Source: Acidobacteriota bacterium | Lineage (GTDB): Bacteria > Acidobacteriota > Terriglobia > Acidiferrales > UBA7541 | Assembly: GCA_013286165.1 (NCBI GenBank) | Contig: JABDGF010000004.1 | Span: 1 to 64,000, forward strand | Reading direction: 5' to 3' | DNA length: 64,000 nt | Part shown: positions 27,610 through 37,192 of the stretch, piece after piece | Layout: each line of letters starts with the position of its first letter | Position numbering within the stretch: the first letter of the stretch is position 1 | Program-made: the position numbers and the translations under genes | The notes under the pieces: generated by a model | Seen by the model: only the letters and a program-made list of their open reading frames with translations | Database searches by the model: none | Told to the model about the DNA's origin: nothing

Positions 27610-28164
27610 ATGATTACGCGTTTGCATGAAAAATACCGGAAAGAAGCGGTTCCCGCTCTCGCGAAGAAGTTCAATCTGACGAATTCGATGGCGATCCCGA
27701 AGATCAAGAAGATCACCTTGAATATCGGAATGGGCGAGGCGAGCGCGAACGTGAAGCTGCTCGACACGGCAGCCGCGGAACTGGGCCAGATTACCGGGCA
27801 GAAGCCGGTGATCACACGCGCGAAGAAGTCGATCGCGAACTTTAAGATCCGCCAGGGCATGCCCATCGGTTGCATGGTCACGCTGCGCGGCGAACGGATG
27901 TACGAATTTCTCGACCGGTTTGCGTCGATCGTGCTGCCGCGCGTCCGCGACTTCAAGGGCTTGCCGCCGAATTCGTTCGACGGCCGTGGCAACTACACGA
28001 TCGGCCTGAAAGACCAGCTCGTGTTTCCGGAAATCGACTACACGCGCGTGGACAAGATCAAGGGCATGAACATCACCATCACGACTTCCGCCCGCAACGA
28101 CGAAGAAGGCCGCGAGCTGCTCAAGCTGCTCGGCGTCCCGTTCCGCGTTCAGGAAAAGAGTTAA
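27610..28164 (+). CDS. rplE: Ribosomal protein L5
   Basis: 50S protein that binds 5S rRNA and contacts P-site tRNA. 184 residues. Signatures: [20 protein letters not shown] (about 29-48), [20 protein letters not shown] (about 62-81), [20 protein letters not shown] and the C-terminal [20 protein letters not shown] (about 152-171). ATG at 27610 after AGAGAGACTCG, a modest ribosome binding site. rpsN begins 15 bases beyond the stop. Confidence 0.97.
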   Translation: MITRLHEKYRKEAVPALAKKFNLTNSMAIPKIKKITLNIGMGEASANVKLLDTAAAELGQITGQKPVITRAKKSIANFKIRQGMPIGCMVTLRGERMYEFLDRFASIVLPRVRDFKGLPPNSFDGRGNYTIGLKDQLVFPEIDYTRVDKIKGMNITITTSARNDEEGRELLKLLGVPFRVQEKS

Positions 28165-28179
28165 GGAGAGTTTTAATAC

Positions 28180-28365
28180 ATGGCTCGCACCAGTCAGATC
28201 GCGAAGACCAAAAAGAAGCTGAAGTTCAAGATCCGCCAGCGCAACCGTTGCCGCATTTGCGGCCGTGCGCGCGCGGTTCTTTCGAAGTTCGAAATGTGCC
28301 GTATTTGTTTCCGCGGCCTGGCGCTGAAGGGCGAAATCCCCGGCGTCGTGAAGTCCAGCTGGTAA
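28180..28365 (+). CDS. rpsN: Ribosomal protein S14, zinc-binding type
   Basis: 30S head protein. The short 61-residue, C+ (type Z) form with a CxxC-x12-CxxC zinc site: [20 protein letters not shown] (about 25-44). Begins [20 protein letters not shown] and ends [11 protein letters not shown], all standard. AAGGAG lies upstream of ATG 28180. No zinc-independent S14 paralogue is in the window. Confidence 0.97.
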   Translation: MARTSQIAKTKKKLKFKIRQRNRCRICGRARAVLSKFEMCRICFRGLALKGEIPGVVKSSW

Positions 28366-28375
28366 GGAAAACAGA

Positions 28376-28774
28376 ATGACGACCGATCCGATCGCCGATT
28401 TGCTCACCCGCATTCGCAACTCCTCGCGCGCCAAGCACCCGCGTGTCGATGTGCCGAGTTCGAAGCTGAAGGTGGAAGTAGCCCGCATCCTGAAGGAAGA
28501 GGGCTACGTTGCGAACTACAAAGTAGTGGAAGAACAAAAGGGCAAGAAGACGCTTCGCGTGTTCTTGCGCTACACCCCGGACCGCCGCAGCGTGATTACG
28601 AACTTGAAGCGCGTGTCGCGTCCCGGTTCGCGCCGTTACGTCGCGAAGACGGACATCCGCCAGGTCGTAGGCGGCATGGGAATTTCGATCGTCTCCACCG
28701 CGCAAGGCCTGATGACGGGTCAAGCGGCTCGCAAGGCCGGCATCGGCGGCGAAATGATGTGCGAAGTTTGGTAG
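28376..28774 (+). CDS. rpsH: Ribosomal protein S8
   Basis: Central 16S rRNA-binding protein and, in E. coli, translational repressor of the spc operon. 132 residues: [20 protein letters not shown] (about 3-22), [20 protein letters not shown] (about 63-82) and the terminal signature [20 protein letters not shown] (about 102-121) then [14 protein letters not shown] at 28376 after AAGGAAAACAG. A 59-base gap to rplF follows. Confidence 0.97.
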   Translation: MTTDPIADLLTRIRNSSRAKHPRVDVPSSKLKVEVARILKEEGYVANYKVVEEQKGKKTLRVFLRYTPDRRSVITNLKRVSRPGSRRYVAKTDIRQVVGGMGISIVSTAQGLMTGQAARKAGIGGEMMCEVW

Positions 28775-28833
28775 TTCGGACTTCCGCCAGGCGAAACAGT
28801 TTTTGAAATTGGTTCTCTAAGGAAACAAGACAC

Positions 28834-29376
28834 ATGTCGCGAATTGGAAACAAAATCATCCCGGTGCCCGCGGGCGTGAAGATCAACATCAAGGCCCACG
28901 AAGTGGAAGTTCAGGGCCCGAAGGGCAAGCTCAACGTGGCGCTGCCGGCCGGCATCAGCTTCGAGCAGAAAGACGGCATTCTCACTGCGAAGCGTGCGTC
29001 TGACGATCAACGCGCGCTGCACGGCCTTTCGCGCGCGCTGGTTGCCAACGCCGTCACCGGCGTAACGACCGGCTTCAAGAAGGACCTCGACATCGTCGGC
29101 GTTGGTTACCGCGCTGAAGTAAAGGGCAAGAACGTAGTGCTCGCGCTCGGTTACTCGCACCCGATCGAATTTGCGATTCCGGAAGGAATCACGATCGCGA
29201 TCGAAAAGCAGACGCACATGACCGTGACCGGCGCCAATAAGGGCCAGGTCGGCCAGGTTGCCGCGAATTTGCGCGCGCTGCGTCCGCCCGACCCGTACAA
29301 GCAGAAGGGCGTCCGCATCACTGGCGAGAGATTGAAGAAGAAGGCTGGCAAGGCCGGCGCGAAGTCCGCGGCCTAG
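28834..29376 (+). CDS. rplF: Ribosomal protein L6
   Basis: 50S protein near the sarcin-ricin loop and factor site. 180 residues in two repeated domains: [20 protein letters not shown] (1-20), [35 protein letters not shown] (about 86-105) and the C-terminal [17 protein letters not shown] with GER. Ends with a short Ala/Lys tail. AAGGAAACAAG before ATG 28834. Confidence 0.97.
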   Translation: MSRIGNKIIPVPAGVKINIKAHEVEVQGPKGKLNVALPAGISFEQKDGILTAKRASDDQRALHGLSRALVANAVTGVTTGFKKDLDIVGVGYRAEVKGKNVVLALGYSHPIEFAIPEGITIAIEKQTHMTVTGANKGQVGQVAANLRALRPPDPYKQKGVRITGERLKKKAGKAGAKSAA

Positions 29377-29394
29377 GCCAGGAGGAGAAAGAAC

Positions 29395-29772
29395 GTGGCA
29401 GCACCAGTTCGCAGATTGTCGCGGCAAGCGCACCGCCGCCGGATTCATGTCCGGACGCGCAAGACTTTGATCGGCACCACCGAGCGTCCGCGTCTTTGCG
29501 TGCACCGCACGTCAAAGCACATTCGCGTGCAGGTGGTAGACGATCAGAAGAATCACACCATCGTCTCGGCCAGCTCGCTGGACGCAGCCGTCAAGAAGGA
29601 CATCAAGGGCGGCGGCAACATCGCAGCGGCGAAGGTCGTCGGCAAAGTGATCGCCGAACTCGCCAAAGCGAAAGGCGTCGAGAAAGTCGTTTACGATCGC
29701 GGTGGTTATCAATATCACGGGCGCGTCAAGGCGCTCGCCGAAGCGGCCCGAGAGGCGGGCCTGAAGTTCTAA
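29395..29772 (+). CDS. rplR: Ribosomal protein L18
   Basis: 50S protein carrying 5S rRNA together with L5. GTG start at 29395 after GGAGGAG; 125 residues. Signatures: [20 protein letters not shown] (about 14-33), [20 protein letters not shown] and the terminal [20 protein letters not shown] (about 100-119) with EAGLKF. Typical length and order. Confidence 0.97.
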   Translation: MAAPVRRLSRQAHRRRIHVRTRKTLIGTTERPRLCVHRTSKHIRVQVVDDQKNHTIVSASSLDAAVKKDIKGGGNIAAAKVVGKVIAELAKAKGVEKVVYDRGGYQYHGRVKALAEAAREAGLKF

Positions 29773-29779
29773 TCTGCCT

Positions 29780-30319
29780 ATGTCGAAACAAGAGCTCAAA
29801 GATACGTTGTCGGTTCGCCAGATCATTCATACGAACCAGGCGAACTTGAAAGATCAGGTCGTCGCGATCAACCGCTGCACCAAGGTTGTGAAGGGCGGCA
29901 AGAACCTCAGCTTCTCCGCGCTCGTCGTGGTTGGCGATCAGGGCGGCCATGCCGGATTCGGAATGGGCAAGGCTCGCGAAGTGCCCATGGCGATCCGCAA
30001 GGCGATCGAGTCGGCGAAGAAGAACATGGTGAAGCTCAATATGAAGGGCTCCACGATTCCGCACCAAGTGCTCGGCCGTTACGGCTCGGGACAGGTGCTG
30101 CTCAAGCCCGCTCCGGAAGGAACGGGAATCATCGCCGGCGGCGCTGTGCGCGCAGTGATGGAGGTTGCGGGCATTCAGAACGTGCTGACGAAGTCTCTCG
30201 GCACCTCGAACCCGCACAACGTGATCAAAGCCACCTTTGACGCGCTGATGCACTTGAAAGACGCGGCCAAGGTTGCCGAAGGCCGCGGCAAGGGAGCGGA
30301 AGAAGCCGCTGCGGTCTAG
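29780..30319 (+). CDS. rpsE: Ribosomal protein S5
   Basis: 30S protein near the mRNA entry, a ram/fidelity locus. 179 residues. [20 protein letters not shown] (about 28-47), [20 protein letters not shown] (48-67) and the double-stranded RNA-binding fold sequence [20 protein letters not shown] (about 105-124) are canonical, then [20 protein letters not shown]. The start ATG lies 8 bases after rplR, so the two are coupled. Confidence 0.97.
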   Translation: MSKQELKDTLSVRQIIHTNQANLKDQVVAINRCTKVVKGGKNLSFSALVVVGDQGGHAGFGMGKAREVPMAIRKAIESAKKNMVKLNMKGSTIPHQVLGRYGSGQVLLKPAPEGTGIIAGGAVRAVMEVAGIQNVLTKSLGTSNPHNVIKATFDALMHLKDAAKVAEGRGKGAEEAAAV

Positions 30320-30337
30320 CGCTTCTCGTACCGGATT

Positions 30338-30550
30338 ATGGCTACCGAAAAGAAATCCGCCAAGAAAGCGGGCGGCACGTTGAAGATCAAGTGGGTGGTC
30401 AGCTTCATCGGCTGCCCGAAGAGCATGCGTCAGACGGTTCGCGGTCTCGGATTCCGCCGCATGCAGCAAGTCCTGGAAGTTCAGGACACGCCGTCGATTC
30501 GCGGCATGATCGCGCGCGTACATCATCTTGTTGAGGTCCAGAATGGCTGA
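30338..30550 (+). CDS. rpmD: Ribosomal protein L30
   Basis: Small 50S protein, absent in some lineages. 70 residues: an added Lys-rich N-terminus ([13 protein letters not shown]) then [20 protein letters not shown] (about 15-34), [20 protein letters not shown] and [13 protein letters not shown]. Its last codons overlap the start of rplO by 8 bases. Confidence 0.95.
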   Translation: MATEKKSAKKAGGTLKIKWVVSFIGCPKSMRQTVRGLGFRRMQQVLEVQDTPSIRGMIARVHHLVEVQNG

Positions 30551-30998
30551 GAAACCGACACTTTCTAATTTGAAGCCGCCCCGAGGCTCGCGCCACCGCA
30601 AGGTTCGCGTCGGCCGTGGTATGGGCTCGAAGCTGGGAAAGACTTCCGGCGCCGGTAACAAGGGCCAGCAGTCCCGCCGCGGCTACTCGCGCCGTCCGGG
30701 ATTTGAGGGCGGTCAGATGCCTTTGCATCGCCGTCTTCCGAAGCGCGGATTCGTTTCGCCGAACGCGACCGAATACGCGGTGGTGAACGTGGAAGAACTC
30801 AACAACTTCGAGAAGGGATCGACCGTTTCGCCCGAACTTTTGTTCGGCGTCGGCATCCTGCGCGCCAAGCGCGACATCGTGAAGGTTCTTGGCGATGGCG
30901 AGTTGAAAGTCGCGCTCACCGTGCAGGCTCACGCATTCAGCAAATCGGCGCAGGAAAAAATCACTGCCGCCGGCGGTAAGGTCGAAGTTATTCGATGA
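30543..30998 (+). CDS. rplO: Ribosomal protein L15
   Basis: 50S late-assembly protein. ATG 30543 lies inside the rpmD end; the further-upstream ATG-less extension is not needed. 151 residues: [20 protein letters not shown] (about 7-26), [20 protein letters not shown] (28-47), [20 protein letters not shown] and the terminal domain [20 protein letters not shown]. Overlaps secY by four bases (ATGA), a typical coupling arrangement. Confidence 0.97.
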   Translation: MAEKPTLSNLKPPRGSRHRKVRVGRGMGSKLGKTSGAGNKGQQSRRGYSRRPGFEGGQMPLHRRLPKRGFVSPNATEYAVVNVEELNNFEKGSTVSPELLFGVGILRAKRDIVKVLGDGELKVALTVQAHAFSKSAQEKITAAGGKVEVIR

Positions 30999-32401
30999 AC
31001 AAGCTCGTCCAGGCATTCCGGAACATCTTCGCCACGCCGGATCTGCGCAACCGTGTGCTTTTCACGCTCGGGTTGCTCGCGGTGTATCGCCTGGGCGCGT
31101 TTATTCCCACGCCTGGGATCAACACCGACCTGCTGCAGCAGCTCTTCCAGCAGGGCCAAGGCTCGGTACTCGGCATCATCGACCTATTCAGCGGCGGCAA
31201 CTTCCGCCGCTTGACGATTTTTGCGCTCGGCATCATGCCGTACATCACGGCATCGATCATTTTGCAGTTGATGGTGGTCGTGTGGCCGTACCTCGAGCGC
31301 CTTCAAAAAGAGGGCGAACTCGGCCGCCGCAAGATCACGCAGTACACGCGCTACCTGACGATCATTTTGAGTTTGTTCCAGTCGTTCACGATCGCGCAGA
31401 CGCTGATGCACCAGAATTCTTCGGGCGGCATGGCGCTCGTGTATCACCCTGGCGTTCGCTTTACGCTGATGACAATGCTGACGCTCACTACCGGCTCGGC
31501 GTTCATCATGTGGCTCGGCGAGCAGATCAGCGACCGCGGCATTGGCAACGGCATGTCGCTCATCATCTTCGCCGGCATCGTAGTCGGGCTGCCGCGCGCG
31601 GTGAACGATCTGTGGAGCAAGGCGATGAACCAGCAGTGGGGTTCGGCGACGCCCCTTGCCATCATCGGAATCATCGTGATGATGCTGATCGTGGTCGCGT
31701 TCATTATTTTCATGGAGCAGGGCCAGCGGCGCATCCCGGTGCAGTATGCCAAGCGCGTGATGGGGCGCCGTGTGATGGGCGGACAGATGACGTACCTGCC
31801 GCTGCGCGTGAATTCCGGCGGCGTGATTCCGCCGATTTTCGCCAGTTCGTTGCTCACGTTCCCGCAGACTATCGCGCTGCTGTTTGCCTCGAAATCCGAG
31901 GGCTTGCAGAAGTTTGCGAACGCCATCAAGTGGGGCGAGCCGCTCTACACCGTGATTTACGTGACGCTGATTATTTTCTTTGCGTTCTTCTACGTGGGCA
32001 TCATTTTCAATCCCACGGAGCTTGCGGACAACATGCGGAAGTACGGTGGCTTCATTCCGGGTATTCGTCCGGGGCGGAACACGTCGGAATACATCAATCG
32101 CATCCTGACGCGCTTGACGCTGGTCGGTGGCGTGTATCTCGCGATTGTTTGTTTGCTGCCGGAGTGGATGATTTCGGGAATTCACCTGCAACACTTGCCG
32201 CTGCTCGGCAATTGGTTCGATACGCACACGCCGCGCTTCATTCTTGACGGCTTGAACGTGCAGTTCTATTTCGGCGGCACCTCGCTTTTGATCGTCGTAG
32301 GCGTCGCGATGGATACGGTGCAGCAGCTCGAAGCGCAGCTCGTGATGCGCAACTACGACGGTTTTGTTCGCAAGGGCCGGGTGCGGGGACGCCGCAACTA
32401 A
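30995..32401 (+). CDS. secY: Preprotein translocase channel subunit SecY
   Basis: Inner-membrane pore of the Sec translocon, working with SecA (encoded at 50783). 468 residues with ten expected transmembrane helices. Signatures: [20 protein letters not shown] (about 25-44), the first SecY motif [18 protein letters not shown] (about 74-91), and the C4/C5 loop residues [20 protein letters not shown] (about 353-372). Slightly longer than E. coli SecY (443). Its ATG overlaps the rplO stop. SecE and SecG genes are not in the window. Confidence 0.97.
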   Translation: MNKLVQAFRNIFATPDLRNRVLFTLGLLAVYRLGAFIPTPGINTDLLQQLFQQGQGSVLGIIDLFSGGNFRRLTIFALGIMPYITASIILQLMVVVWPYLERLQKEGELGRRKITQYTRYLTIILSLFQSFTIAQTLMHQNSSGGMALVYHPGVRFTLMTMLTLTTGSAFIMWLGEQISDRGIGNGMSLIIFAGIVVGLPRAVNDLWSKAMNQQWGSATPLAIIGIIVMMLIVVAFIIFMEQGQRRIPVQYAKRVMGRRVMGGQMTYLPLRVNSGGVIPPIFASSLLTFPQTIALLFASKSEGLQKFANAIKWGEPLYTVIYVTLIIFFAFFYVGIIFNPTELADNMRKYGGFIPGIRPGRNTSEYINRILTRLTLVGGVYLAIVCLLPEWMISGIHLQHLPLLGNWFDTHTPRFILDGLNVQFYFGGTSLLIVVGVAMDTVQQLEAQLVMRNYDGFVRKGRVRGRRN

Positions 32402-32402
32402 C

Positions 32403-33071
32403 GTGGCCGGCGCTGCGAAGGCACTCATTTTTCTCGGGCCTCCGGGGGCCGGTAAAGGCACGCAAGCCAAGCGGATTGCAAAAGAGCTTGGCGTGCCGCA
32501 CCTCTCCACCGGAGACATGCTGCGGGAGGCCGTAGCCAACGGCACCGCGCTGGGCAAGCAGGCCAAGCCGATCATGGATCGCGGCGACCTGGTGCCGGAC
32601 TCGATCGTTCTCGGAATGGTCGAAGAGCGGTTGCAGCGCCCGGATTGCGGTAACGGATTTATCTTCGACGGCTTTCCGCGGACGCTGCCGCAAGCCGAAG
32701 AGCTGGACCGGATTTTAGTGCGCCGCGGGTTTGGCAATCCGCTGGTGATTGAGTTTCAGGTGGCCGAAGACACGCTGATCAAGCGCGTTTCCGGCCGCTG
32801 GTCGTGCCCGGTAGGCGGCGAGACTTACAACGTCTACGAGCGCGCGCCGAAAGTTCCGGGCATCTGCGATGTGGACGGCGGAAAGCTGGTCCAGCGCAAC
32901 GACGACCGGCCTGAAATTGTGAAGGAACGCTTCGCGGCGTACGCGAGGCAAACCATGCCGCTTTCCCAGTATTACCGGAAGCGCGGCGTACTGAAGGCGA
33001 TTGACGGCGGCCTGGGCGTGGACGATGTGACCCGCACGCTCAACGGCATCCTGAATGTCGCCGGCGCGTAA
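32403..33071 (+). CDS. adk: Adenylate kinase
   Basis: Interconverts AMP and ATP with two ADP. GTG start at 32403, one base after the secY stop, giving MAGAAKALIFLGPPGAGKGT; 222 residues. P-loop GPPGAGKGTQ (about 12-21), AMP-site STGDMLREAVANGT and DGFPRTLPQAEEL, and the long LID (about 125-165). LID zinc ligands are reduced: CPVG then CDVD, so two of the usual four cysteines are replaced by Gly and Asp, and stable zinc binding is doubtful. Position between secY and map is the common spc-end order. Confidence 0.96.
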   Translation: MAGAAKALIFLGPPGAGKGTQAKRIAKELGVPHLSTGDMLREAVANGTALGKQAKPIMDRGDLVPDSIVLGMVEERLQRPDCGNGFIFDGFPRTLPQAEELDRILVRRGFGNPLVIEFQVAEDTLIKRVSGRWSCPVGGETYNVYERAPKVPGICDVDGGKLVQRNDDRPEIVKERFAAYARQTMPLSQYYRKRGVLKAIDGGLGVDDVTRTLNGILNVAGA

Positions 33072-33089
33072 GAGGCGCAAAGAATAGAG

Positions 33090-33863
33090 ATGGTTATCTG
33101 CAAGTCGCCGTCGGAACTGGAAAAGATGTACAAGGCCGGGCAGATCGTTTGGGGCGCGCTCGATAAGATGCGCACGATGGTCAAGCCCGGAGTGACGACG
33201 CAGGATCTCGATGAGTTTGCTGAGGCCTGGACGGTTCAGCACAAGGCGCGCCCGGCATTCAAGGGCTACCGAGGGTACCCAGGTTCGGTGTGCACTTCCA
33301 TCAATCAGGAAGTGGTGCACGGGATCCCGTCGAAGTCGCGGAAGCTGAAAGAGGGCGACATCCTCTCGATGGATTTCGGAGTCGAGTTGGATGGCTACTA
33401 CGGCGACGCGGCGTTGACGGTGCCGGTCGGTAAAGTGAGCCCGACGCGCGAGAAGCTGTTGCGCGTGACGCGCGAGTCGCTCGAGCAGGCCATCGACAAA
33501 GTCCGGCCGGGAAACCGGTTGGGCGATGTTTCGGCGGCCGTGCAGGCTTGGGTGGAAAAGAACGGCTACTCGGTGGTTCGCGAGTTTGTGGGGCACGGCA
33601 TCGGAACCAAGATGCATGAAGACCCGCAGCTTCCGAATTACGGTTCGCCCGGCCACGGTGTGAAGCTGCAAGAGGGCATGGTGCTCGCCATCGAACCGAT
33701 GGTGAATACAGGTGGCCCCGGCGTTCGAGTGCTGGACGACGATTGGACGGCGGTTACTGCCGATGGCAGCGACTCCGCCCACTTCGAACATACGGTGGCG
33801 GTTACGGCGAACGGGCCCTGGATTTTGACTCGGCCGCGGGACGCGGAAGGGCCGGTCTGGTAG
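33090..33863 (+). CDS. map: Methionine aminopeptidase, type I
   Basis: Removes the initiator methionine from nascent proteins. 257 residues, type I length. Metal ligands are visible in order: Asp in [20 protein letters not shown] (both Asp, about 90-109), His in [14 protein letters not shown] (about 170), Glu in [10 protein letters not shown] and Glu in FEHTVAVT. Lacks an SH3 zinc-finger N-terminus. Ends with PRDAEGPVW. Works with the peptide deformylase, not seen here. Starts 18 bases after adk. Confidence 0.96.
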   Translation: MVICKSPSELEKMYKAGQIVWGALDKMRTMVKPGVTTQDLDEFAEAWTVQHKARPAFKGYRGYPGSVCTSINQEVVHGIPSKSRKLKEGDILSMDFGVELDGYYGDAALTVPVGKVSPTREKLLRVTRESLEQAIDKVRPGNRLGDVSAAVQAWVEKNGYSVVREFVGHGIGTKMHEDPQLPNYGSPGHGVKLQEGMVLAIEPMVNTGGPGVRVLDDDWTAVTADGSDSAHFEHTVAVTANGPWILTRPRDAEGPVW

Positions 33864-33917
33864 GGCTGAATCCCGCCAGCATCTAATTGGTAGAAGTACC
33901 GGAAACGACAAGGACGC

Positions 33918-34181
33918 ATGAATCGAAGGCCGGAAAAGAAAGAGAAGAAGGCGAACGACAGTAGCGGCAAGGAAGAAGCCATTGAAGTGATGGCGACTGT
34001 CCTCGAGCCGCTACCCAACGCGATGTTTCGCGTTGAGCTGGAGAATAAGCACCAGGTTCTGGCCCACATTTCCGGCAAGATGCGCAAGAATTTCATTCGC
34101 ATCCTGCCGGGCGATCGAGTGGCGGTGGAGCTCTCGCCGTACGACTTGACGCGCGGCCGGATCGTTTACCGGTACAAGTAG
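33918..34181 (+). CDS. infA: Translation initiation factor IF-1
   Basis: Occupies the A site during initiation. The S1-type OB fold runs [20 protein letters not shown] (about 22-41), [20 protein letters not shown] and [20 protein letters not shown] to the end. At 87 residues it is about 15 longer than usual because of a charged N-terminal extension ([20 protein letters not shown]). The extension is in frame from ATG 33918 and no other start is available closer to the fold, so it is probably real. Confidence 0.94.
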   Translation: MNRRPEKKEKKANDSSGKEEAIEVMATVLEPLPNAMFRVELENKHQVLAHISGKMRKNFIRILPGDRVAVELSPYDLTRGRIVYRYK

Positions 34182-34220
34182 ATCGCGCAAGCAGCACCGC
34201 GCGGCAAGGACGAGTGAAAC

Positions 34221-34334
34221 GTGAAAGTCAGGGCATCGGTAAAGAAAATCTGCATGAAGTGCAAGATCGTTCACCGGCGCGGCGTGGTGCGCGTGATTTG
34301 TGAAAACGCGAAGCACCGCCAGCGCCAGGGCTAA
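34221..34334 (+). CDS. rpmJ: Ribosomal protein L36
   Basis: Smallest 50S protein; 37 residues from GTG 34221, ending TAA at 34334. Reads [20 protein letters not shown], then [17 protein letters not shown]. The zinc set Cys11, Cys14, Cys27 and His32 marks the C+ form, so it probably binds zinc. Located between infA and rpsM as in many bacteria. A GGACGAG ribosome binding site lies 8-14 bases upstream. It is easily missed because of its size. Confidence 0.95.
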   Translation: MKVRASVKKICMKCKIVHRRGVVRVICENAKHRQRQG

Positions 34335-34352
34335 AGGCAAGGAGAATAGCGA

Positions 34353-34739
34353 ATGGCTCGTATCGCAGGTGTGGATTTGCCGCCGAACAAGCGGCTCTGG
34401 GTTGGCCTCACGTCGATTTACGGCATCGGGCAGCCCCGCGCGAAGGTGATCGCGGAGAAGGCCAACGTGGACTTCTCCAAGAAGATCAAGGACCTGACGG
34501 AAGAAGAACTCACGCGTCTGCGCGCGGCGATTGAAGCCGAAGGCGGCGTTGAGGGCGACCTCCGCAAGGACATTCAGATGAACATCCGCCGCCTGATTGA
34601 AATTCAGGCGTACCGCGGATTGCGTCATCGCCGCAGCCTGCCGGTACGCGGCCAGCGCACGCATACCAATGCCCGCACCCGCAAGGGTCCGCGCAAGGGC
34701 GCAGTGGCTGCCAAGAAGAAGACCATGGCGCGCAAGTAG
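34353..34739 (+). CDS. rpsM: Ribosomal protein S13
   Basis: 30S head protein forming intersubunit bridges and contacting P-site tRNA with its tail. 128 residues: [20 protein letters not shown] (1-20), [20 protein letters not shown] and the C-terminal signature [20 protein letters not shown] (about 94-113). AAGGAGAATAGCG before ATG 34353. First gene of the alpha segment; a 75-base gap to rpsK follows. Confidence 0.97.
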   Translation: MARIAGVDLPPNKRLWVGLTSIYGIGQPRAKVIAEKANVDFSKKIKDLTEEELTRLRAAIEAEGGVEGDLRKDIQMNIRRLIEIQAYRGLRHRRSLPVRGQRTHTNARTRKGPRKGAVAAKKKTMARK

Positions 34740-34814
34740 TTTGATTGCCGGAACGCAGCTTGTTCCGGCGTGACGGAAACAAGGTTTATGGGGCGCTGCC
34801 CCTGAGGACGGGAA

Positions 34815-35261
34815 ATGGCGAAAGAACCAAAAGAAGCAGCGGCGGGCGCAGCAGCAGGAGCGCCGGCAGCCAAGCGCAAGAAGGAATTCCGCAAGAAGCG
34901 CGAGAAGCGCGTGGTGCCGCACGGCGTCGTGCACATTCAGGCGACGTTCAACAACACCATCGTGACGCTCACCGATCCCGATGGCCGCGCCGTCAGCTGG
35001 TCTTCGGCCGGCTCGGTCGGCTTCAAAGGCTCCCGCAAGGGAACTCCGTACGCCGCGCAGCAGGCTGCGGCCACGGCAGCGGGCGTTGCGCGCGACCAAT
35101 ACGGAATGAAGTCCGTTGAGGTCCGCGTGAAGGGCCCGGGCGCCGGACGCGAATCCGCGGTGCGTGCGCTCGCTTCGGCGGGCTTGCACATCAACGCGAT
35201 CAAGGACGTTACGCCCGTGCCGCATAACGGCTGCCGTCCTCCGAAGCGTCGCCGCGTCTAA
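34815..35261 (+). CDS. rpsK: Ribosomal protein S11 with N-terminal extension
   Basis: 30S platform protein. The core starts at [20 protein letters not shown] (about 33-52), followed by [20 protein letters not shown] (53-72) and the terminal [18 protein letters not shown], all standard. At 148 residues it carries about 20 extra N-terminal residues rich in Ala and Lys ([20 protein letters not shown]). The start ATG 34815 follows GGACGGGAA. The 168-base gap to rpsD is structured. Confidence 0.97.
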   Translation: MAKEPKEAAAGAAAGAPAAKRKKEFRKKREKRVVPHGVVHIQATFNNTIVTLTDPDGRAVSWSSAGSVGFKGSRKGTPYAAQQAAATAAGVARDQYGMKSVEVRVKGPGAGRESAVRALASAGLHINAIKDVTPVPHNGCRPPKRRRV

Positions 35262-35429
35262 CGTAGAGTTTATCGGGCTGCTGCTCGCAGCTTGCAGCGC
35301 CCGATTCTGTATCGCTCACCGTGAGGCGAGCGATACAAGGCAGCAGTGCAGCAAACGAAGTGGATCAGGAAGAAGGGTCGCCAGCCCGTAAACTGATCGT
35401 CAAAAGTGAAGTCATAAGGAGAAAGTTAA
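35262..35429 (+). promoter_or_regulatory. Hairpin-rich gap before rpsD, candidate S4 control region
   Basis: ATCGGGC at 35272-35278 pairs with GCCCGAT at 35299-35305. A perfect nine-pair stem follows: GTATCGCTC (35309-35317) with GAGCGATAC (35328-35336). AAGGAG precedes the rpsD start. Neither hairpin has a T tract, so they are not simple terminators. S4 represses the alpha operon in other bacteria; applying that here is inference. Confidence 0.4.
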
Positions 35430-36062
35430 GTGGCAAGACATCGTGATGCAGTTTGCCGGTTGTGCCGTCGAGAAGGGCAGAAACTATTCTTGAAAGGCCT
35501 CCGGTGCTTTACCGAAAAGTGCGCGATCGAAAAGCGCAACTTCGTTCCGGGCCAGCACGGCCAAGCACGCCGCGCCAAGATGGTTGGATACGGCGTGCAG
35601 CTTCGCGAAAAGCAGAAGGTGAAGCGCACCTACGGCTTGCTCGAACGCCAGTTCCGCAACTACTTCGAGAAAGCGCAGCGCATGAAGGGCGCCACGGGTT
35701 CGAACCTGATGGTTACCCTCGAGCGCCGGCTGGACAACGCCGTGTACCGCATGGGTCTCGCGGGCTCGCGCTCGCAGGCACGCCAGCTGGTTCTCCACGG
35801 CCACATCCGCGTGAAGGGCCAGAAGGTCAACATTCCGAGCTATCAAGTTCAGATCGGCGACGAAATCGCGCTGAAGGACGGCATGCACGAGAACGCCATG
35901 ATCCTCGAGGCGCGCAATCTCGCCAAGAGCCAGGGCGTGGCTCCGTGGCTCGACATCGATCCCGCCAATTTCAAGGCGCGCGTCGTGGCTCTGCCGCGTC
36001 GTGAAGACGTGCAGACTCCGCCGATGAACGAGCAGCTCATCGTCGAACTGTACTCGAAGTAA
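35430..36062 (+). CDS. rpsD: Ribosomal protein S4 (C+ form)
   Basis: 16S assembly initiator, fidelity protein and regulator in several phyla. GTG start at 35430, read as MARHRDAVCRLCRREGQKLF. Cys9, Cys12, Cys26 and Cys31 form the N-terminal zinc site of the C+ type. The S4 RNA-binding domain RLDNAVYRMGLAGSRSQARQ (about 95-114) then LVLHGHIRVKGQKVNIPSYQ is intact. 210 residues, normal. Located between rpsK and rpoA as in many bacterial alpha clusters. Confidence 0.97.
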   Translation: MARHRDAVCRLCRREGQKLFLKGLRCFTEKCAIEKRNFVPGQHGQARRAKMVGYGVQLREKQKVKRTYGLLERQFRNYFEKAQRMKGATGSNLMVTLERRLDNAVYRMGLAGSRSQARQLVLHGHIRVKGQKVNIPSYQVQIGDEIALKDGMHENAMILEARNLAKSQGVAPWLDIDPANFKARVVALPRREDVQTPPMNEQLIVELYSK

Positions 36063-36137
36063 GCGCCGCAAAAAGATTCACTTGGGTATGTTGTTTGTTC
36101 GAAGGTCCGCCCCGGCGGGCCAGGAGGAACATTGAAT

Positions 36138-37169
36138 ATGTGGAAGGGCTTTCAGAAACCGAAGCGTTTGGCGGCCGAACCGGAGACGCTGACCGACAAG
36201 TTTGGCAAATTCGCCGCTCAGCCGTTTGAGCGCGGATGGGGCACCACGGTCGGCAACTCGCTGCGTCGCGCTCTTTTGAGCTCGATCGAAGGCGCGGCCA
36301 TTACCGCCGTAAAGATCGAAGGTGTGCTGCACGAATTCTCTCCGATCCCCGGCGTTGTGGAAGACGCGACGGATATCATCCTGAACCTCAAGCAGGTTCC
36401 GCTGAAGTTGAACACCGACCAGCCGAAGACGATCAACCTGATCGTCGATACGCCGGGCCCGGTGACTTCCGCGAAAATCGCCGAAGACGCCGACATCGCC
36501 GTCCTCGACAAGAACATCTACATCGCTACCGTCAGCGAAGGCGGCAAGCTCGAACTCGAGCTGCGCGTCAAGAACGGCCGCGGTTATGTTGCCGCCGACC
36601 GCAACTTCGACGAGGATCTGCCGATCGGCTACATTCCCATCGACTCGATCCACTCGCCGGTGCGCAAGGTCAACTACGCCGTGGAAGCCGCCCGTTTGGG
36701 GCAGATGACGGACTACGAAAAGCTCACCCTGGAAGTCTGGACCAACGCCGCGATCACTCCTCAGGATGCGATCGGCCTGGCGTCGAAGCTGGTGAAGGAT
36801 CACATGAGCATCTTCATCAACTTCGAAGAGACTCCGGATCTTCCGGACGAAGTAATCGAAAATTTCAGCGATCCTCGCCTGGAATTCCTCGACCGCTCGG
36901 TGGAAGAACTCGAGCTTTCCGTGCGCTCCTACAACTGCTTGAAGAACGCCAACATTCAGAACCTGCGCGAGCTTGTTCAGAAGACCGAATCCGAAATGCT
37001 GAAGACCAAGAATTTCGGCCGCAAGTCGCTGAACGAGATCAAGGACATCCTTCACAAGATGGGCTTGAGCCTGGGCATGAAGTTCGACGAGCACGGCCGC
37101 ATCATCTGGCCGCCGCTCCCCAGCCAGACCGCGCCGCCGCCGTCCGAGGGGGATGCATCGGCTCTGTAA
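36138..37169 (+). CDS. rpoA: RNA polymerase alpha subunit
   Basis: Assembles the core polymerase and binds UP elements and activators. ATG at 36138 follows AGGAGGAAC (36122-36130) and gives [20 protein letters not shown]; a TTG six bases earlier is an alternative. N-terminal domain: [20 protein letters not shown] (about 25-44) and [16 protein letters not shown]-terminal domain: [20 protein letters not shown] and [20 protein letters not shown] (helix-hairpin-helix DNA-binding determinants). 343 residues, full length. Ends with a Pro-rich tail. Confidence 0.97.
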   Translation: MWKGFQKPKRLAAEPETLTDKFGKFAAQPFERGWGTTVGNSLRRALLSSIEGAAITAVKIEGVLHEFSPIPGVVEDATDIILNLKQVPLKLNTDQPKTINLIVDTPGPVTSAKIAEDADIAVLDKNIYIATVSEGGKLELELRVKNGRGYVAADRNFDEDLPIGYIPIDSIHSPVRKVNYAVEAARLGQMTDYEKLTLEVWTNAAITPQDAIGLASKLVKDHMSIFINFEETPDLPDEVIENFSDPRLEFLDRSVEELELSVRSYNCLKNANIQNLRELVQKTESEMLKTKNFGRKSLNEIKDILHKMGLSLGMKFDEHGRIIWPPLPSQTAPPPSEGDASAL

Positions 37170-37192
37170 TTTAAGATCCGAGGCCTACGCTT

